NCBI RefSeq assembly: GCF_042678385.1
Contig: NZ_JBHUDY010000002.1
Location: 525,575 to 589,574 of the forward strand
Length of the DNA: 64,000 nt
DNA from: Sphingomonas_B tabacisoli
Lineage (GTDB): Bacteria; Pseudomonadota; Alphaproteobacteria; Sphingomonadales; Sphingomonadaceae
Direction: 5' to 3'
Under the pieces are notes generated by a model. That model worked only from the letters and a program-made list of their open reading frames with translations. It had not been told where the DNA came from and did no database searches. Each line of letters opens with the position of its first letter. The stretch's first letter is position 1. The translations under genes were made by a program, and so were the position numbers. This document shows, piece by piece, positions 61,774 to 64,000 of this stretch.

Positions 61774-61988
61774 GATCACTCTCCCGTCCGCAGCCGGGCC
61801 GGTCGGGGCGCTGAGGTAGCCCTTACCCGCGGCTGCTGCGCAAGCCACACTTTCTACCAATGCCAGAGCCCTGTGAAGGTGGAACGCGCGAGGCTATGCT
61901 TTGCAGAGGCAATATCGCCAGGGCGAGCTTTGCTCCTGTGCGCTGCGCATGCGAGACGCGGCGCCCAGGCTCGTGGAGAAGAAATGGC

Positions 61989-63092
61989 ATGAGGAAGAGG
62001 CAGGGACCGCTCGCAGACGTGCGCATCGTGGAAATGGAAGCGATCGGCCCCGTGCCGCTTGCAGCTATGATCCTGGCGGACATGGGCGCCGATGTGGTCC
62101 GGCTGGTCCGGCCGGGACACCAGGCGATGGGCGGAGCGGTCCTGAGTCGAAGCCGCACGACTGTCGAAGTGGACTTGAAGACGCCGGAAGGACGGGAGGC
62201 GGCGCTGGCGCTGATCGCTCAGGCGGATGCGCTCATCGAGGGCTACCGGCCCGGCGTGATGGAGCGGCTCGGCCTTGGGCCGGACCAAGTCCGCGCAGAT
62301 AATTCCAGGCTGGTGTTCGGGCGAATGACCGGATGGGGCCAGACGGGGCCGCTCGCGTCCCTCGCCGGACATGACATCAATTATATTTCTTTGACCGGCG
62401 CCCTGCACGCGATCGGACGTGCCGGGTCGCCTCCTTTGCCCCCGCTCAATTTGGTCGGCGATTATGGTGGCGGCGCCATGTTCCTGATTTCGGGCCTGCT
62501 GGCCGGCATCATCCGGGCGCGCGAGACGGGCAAGGGTGATGTGGTGGACGTCGCCATGACCGAAGGCACGCTCACGCTTCTATCCATGTTCCATGCTTTC
62601 ATTGCCGACAATCAATGGCAGGATCGCCGGGAGGCTAACCTGCTTGACGGCGGCGCCCATTTCTATCGGTGCTATGAGTGTGCCGACGGCAAGCATGTCG
62701 CAGTCGGCTGCCTGGAGCCGCAATTCTATGCCGCTTGCCTGGCCGGCCTGGGGCTCGATCCCGCGACACACCCGCAATATCCAGCGAGCCGCTGGCCAGA
62801 AATGGCCGAAGCATTCGCCAGGTGCTTCCGAGGCAAGACGCGCGACCAGTGGGCCGAGCTCTTCGCGGGCACGGACGCCTGCATCACGCCAGTGCTGAGC
62901 TTCGAGGAAGCGCCGAACCACGACCACAACCTCAGCCGCCGAAGCTATGCGGACGTAGATGGGGTTGCGCAGGCCGCTCCCGCGCCGAGATTCTCGGACG
63001 CTCCGACAAGCGTGCGAGCGGCGCGGTTGTCGACGGTGGAGAATGTCTTGGAAAGCTGGAGCCGGCGAAACGCGACCCAATGTGCATCATAG
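61989..63092 (+). CDS. Alpha-methylacyl-CoA racemase-like (CaiB family) protein
   Basis: A 367-residue class III CoA transferase-superfamily member with the racemase residues in place: His128 ('AGHDINYISLTGAL'), Asp158 ('NLVGDYGGGAMFL') and Glu243 ('GCLEPQFYAA'), matching His126, Asp156 and Glu241 of the M. tuberculosis enzyme. It would invert the methyl-branched centre beside the CoA thioester, a step needed to degrade steroid or isoprenoid side chains. GGAG precedes the start. It overlaps the NRDE gene by 13 nt. Confidence 0.9.
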   Translation: MRKRQGPLADVRIVEMEAIGPVPLAAMILADMGADVVRLVRPGHQAMGGAVLSRSRTTVEVDLKTPEGREAALALIAQADALIEGYRPGVMERLGLGPDQVRADNSRLVFGRMTGWGQTGPLASLAGHDINYISLTGALHAIGRAGSPPLPPLNLVGDYGGGAMFLISGLLAGIIRARETGKGDVVDVAMTEGTLTLLSMFHAFIADNQWQDRREANLLDGGAHFYRCYECADGKHVAVGCLEPQFYAACLAGLGLDPATHPQYPASRWPEMAEAFARCFRGKTRDQWAELFAGTDACITPVLSFEEAPNHDHNLSRRSYADVDGVAQAAPAPRFSDAPTSVRAARLSTVENVLESWSRRNATQCAS

Positions 63093-63814
63093 CCGTAGCT
63101 TACCAGGTCAACTCCGATTGGCCCCTGCTGGCGATTGCCAACCGCGACGAGTTTCACGACCGGCCGTCAGCGCCGCTAAGCCAGTGGGAAGACTGCCCGG
63201 ACGTCATTGCAGGGCGTGACATCGAAGCCGGGGGCACCTGGCTAGGGGTCACCCATAGCGGTCGCCTCGCTGCCGTTTCCAACGTGCGCCGGGTCGAGGG
63301 CGCACCGGTGCCTGACGGATCGAGAGGCGTGCTCGTCCTGGACTATCTCAACAATGGGCTGTTGCCGACGGATGAAGCCGCCCAACTGATCCGCCCCTTC
63401 AACCTGATCACAGTCGGCCCCGCCGGACCAATCTTCCTGACCAACCGGCCGAGGTCTCGCCGCCAGGTTCTGAAGAGGGGAATTCATGTCTTCTCCAACG
63501 GAGCCTTGAATGATCATTGGCCTAAGACGAGGCGCCTCAAATCCGCTCTCGCAGGACGGATTTCGTCATCCGCTCCGCTCGACCTCACCGGCCTGTTCGA
63601 CGAACTCGCTCCTGAAACGGCGGCTTCTTGTTCTGCCGACCCGATCGAGGAGAGCATCTTCGTATTGGGCCCGACCTATGGAACCCGATGCAGTACGGTA
63701 CTTGGCGTAGATGCGTCTGGCGCCGGCAAGATCGTCGAGCGTAGTTTCGGGCCGACAGGAGAGTTTCTGGGGGAGTCCAGTGGCGCCTTCGCGTGGCCGA
63801 CGCCGCCCTGCTGA
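63080..63814 (+). CDS. NRDE (TANGO2-like) family protein
   Basis: A 244-residue protein beginning 'MCIIAVAY' with the namesake 'ANRDEFHDRPSAPLSQW' motif near 19-35 and 'IAGRDIEAGGTWLGVTHSGR' near 43-62. The N-terminal Cys2 could act as an Ntn-hydrolase nucleophile if Met1 is removed, as proposed for the family. Its function is not settled. It overlaps the racemase gene, so translation is linked. Confidence 0.85.
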   Translation: MCIIAVAYQVNSDWPLLAIANRDEFHDRPSAPLSQWEDCPDVIAGRDIEAGGTWLGVTHSGRLAAVSNVRRVEGAPVPDGSRGVLVLDYLNNGLLPTDEAAQLIRPFNLITVGPAGPIFLTNRPRSRRQVLKRGIHVFSNGALNDHWPKTRRLKSALAGRISSSAPLDLTGLFDELAPETAASCSADPIEESIFVLGPTYGTRCSTVLGVDASGAGKIVERSFGPTGEFLGESSGAFAWPTPPC

Positions 63815-63835
63815 GGCTCGGTCCTGGTGAGCATG

Positions 63836-63855
63836 GGCATCGCTCAAGCGATGCC
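63836..63855 (+). terminator. Hairpin downstream of the NRDE gene
   Basis: GGCATCGCT-CA-AGCGATGCC is a perfect inverted repeat (7-8 usable base pairs with a 4-6-base loop) starting 21 nt after the NRDE stop. No T-run follows, so it could be a weak terminator or a processing site before the next gene. Confidence 0.45.
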
Positions 63856-63940
63856 GCGTCCTACAGGCTCGCCAATGCAGATCTCGAAGCTAGACGCTCC
63901 GGGACGCGGCCTTTCAAGGGCCAGCAGCGACGAGGCAAGC

Positions 63941-64000
63941 ATGCGCGACATCGACCATTTCATCGTCGGCGGCCCCGGCGGTTCTGCGGGCCGCTTCGGC
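63941..64000 (+). CDS. Start of an aldehyde dehydrogenase (methylmalonate-semialdehyde type), cut by the window
   Basis: Only the first 20 codons are visible. The product begins 'MRDIDHFIVGGPGGSAGRFG', close to the start of CoA-acylating methylmalonate-semialdehyde dehydrogenases ('HFIxGxxxxGxSGR'). GAGG lies six bases upstream of the ATG. Such an enzyme would make propionyl- or acetyl-CoA from a semialdehyde. The rest lies beyond the right edge, so catalytic residues cannot be checked. Confidence 0.6.
   Translation, partial: MRDIDHFIVGGPGGSAGRFG

Noticed and set aside
1..64000. CRISPR arrays, tRNA, rRNA, phage or conjugation genes
   Set aside because: No regular spaced repeats, tRNA-like cloverleaf or mobile-element proteins recognised on either strand.

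Overview
The window looks like a stretch of chromosome or large replicon from a high-GC alphaproteobacterium, most likely a sphingomonad. This is inferred from gene content: a TonB-dependent receptor with an 'IIVTARR' plug start, many paralogous Rieske oxygenases, class III CoA transferases, SnoaL-like proteins, and very tight gene packing with 4-nt start/stop overlaps. No rRNA, tRNA, transposase, phage gene or CRISPR array was seen. Genus and species cannot be read from this sequence.

Layout. (1) 144-5863: a rightward block with an MFS exporter, a DapB-like reductase, a free-standing lipoyl domain, a Gfo/Idh/MocA-like protein and an acyl-CoA ligase. (2) 5870-9723: a Tat-exported GH43-like lipoprotein and an enoyl-CoA hydratase-like protein (leftward), then a KstD-like flavoprotein (rightward). 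(3) 9734-12136: a small unknown protein and an E1 alpha/beta 2-oxoacid dehydrogenase pair, followed by a decayed hydrolase fragment. (4) 12529-20617: two divergent blocks, each with a pair of unequal acyl-CoA dehydrogenases. The left one carries a Rieske ferredoxin and the right one runs directly into a secreted GH106 alpha-L-rhamnosidase. (5) 20642-28357 leftward: SDR, [2Fe-2S] ferredoxin, P450, SDR, CoA transferase, Rieske oxygenase, a broken MFS gene and a second P450. (6) 28481-31329 rightward: two SDRs and two SnoaL-like proteins, facing a leftward acyl-CoA ligase. (7) 33094-43404 rightward: SnoaL-like protein, Baeyer-Villiger-type monooxygenase, Rieske oxygenase, ThDP enzyme, lipoprotein, aldehyde dehydrogenase and SMP-30-like propeller, facing an IclR regulator. 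(8) 44230-52267 rightward: two acyl-CoA ligases, a double-hotdog MaoC protein, a crotonase, a CoA transferase and an amidohydrolase, facing a second MaoC protein. (9) 53610-64000: a small unknown protein, a crotonase, the TonB-dependent receptor with a divergent GntR regulator, an acyl-CoA dehydrogenase, a third Rieske oxygenase, a TauD-like dioxygenase divergent from an AMACR-like racemase, an NRDE protein and the start of an aldehyde dehydrogenase.

How the genes may work together (inference). The set fits uptake and full breakdown of a large, oxygenated, probably glycosylated alicyclic compound. The receptor brings it across the outer membrane and GH106/GH43 remove sugars. P450s, Rieske oxygenases, the TauD enzyme and SDRs oxidise the core. 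The KstD-like enzyme desaturates a ring ketone and the BVMO opens it. Four ligases, three CoA transferase/racemase-family proteins, five acyl-CoA dehydrogenase subunits, three crotonases and two MaoC proteins carry out beta-oxidation. Steroids, triterpenoid or steroidal saponins, or similar plant glycosides are the natural candidates. No steroid meta-cleavage signature (HsaC/HsaD/TesB type) was seen, so the substrate stays open.
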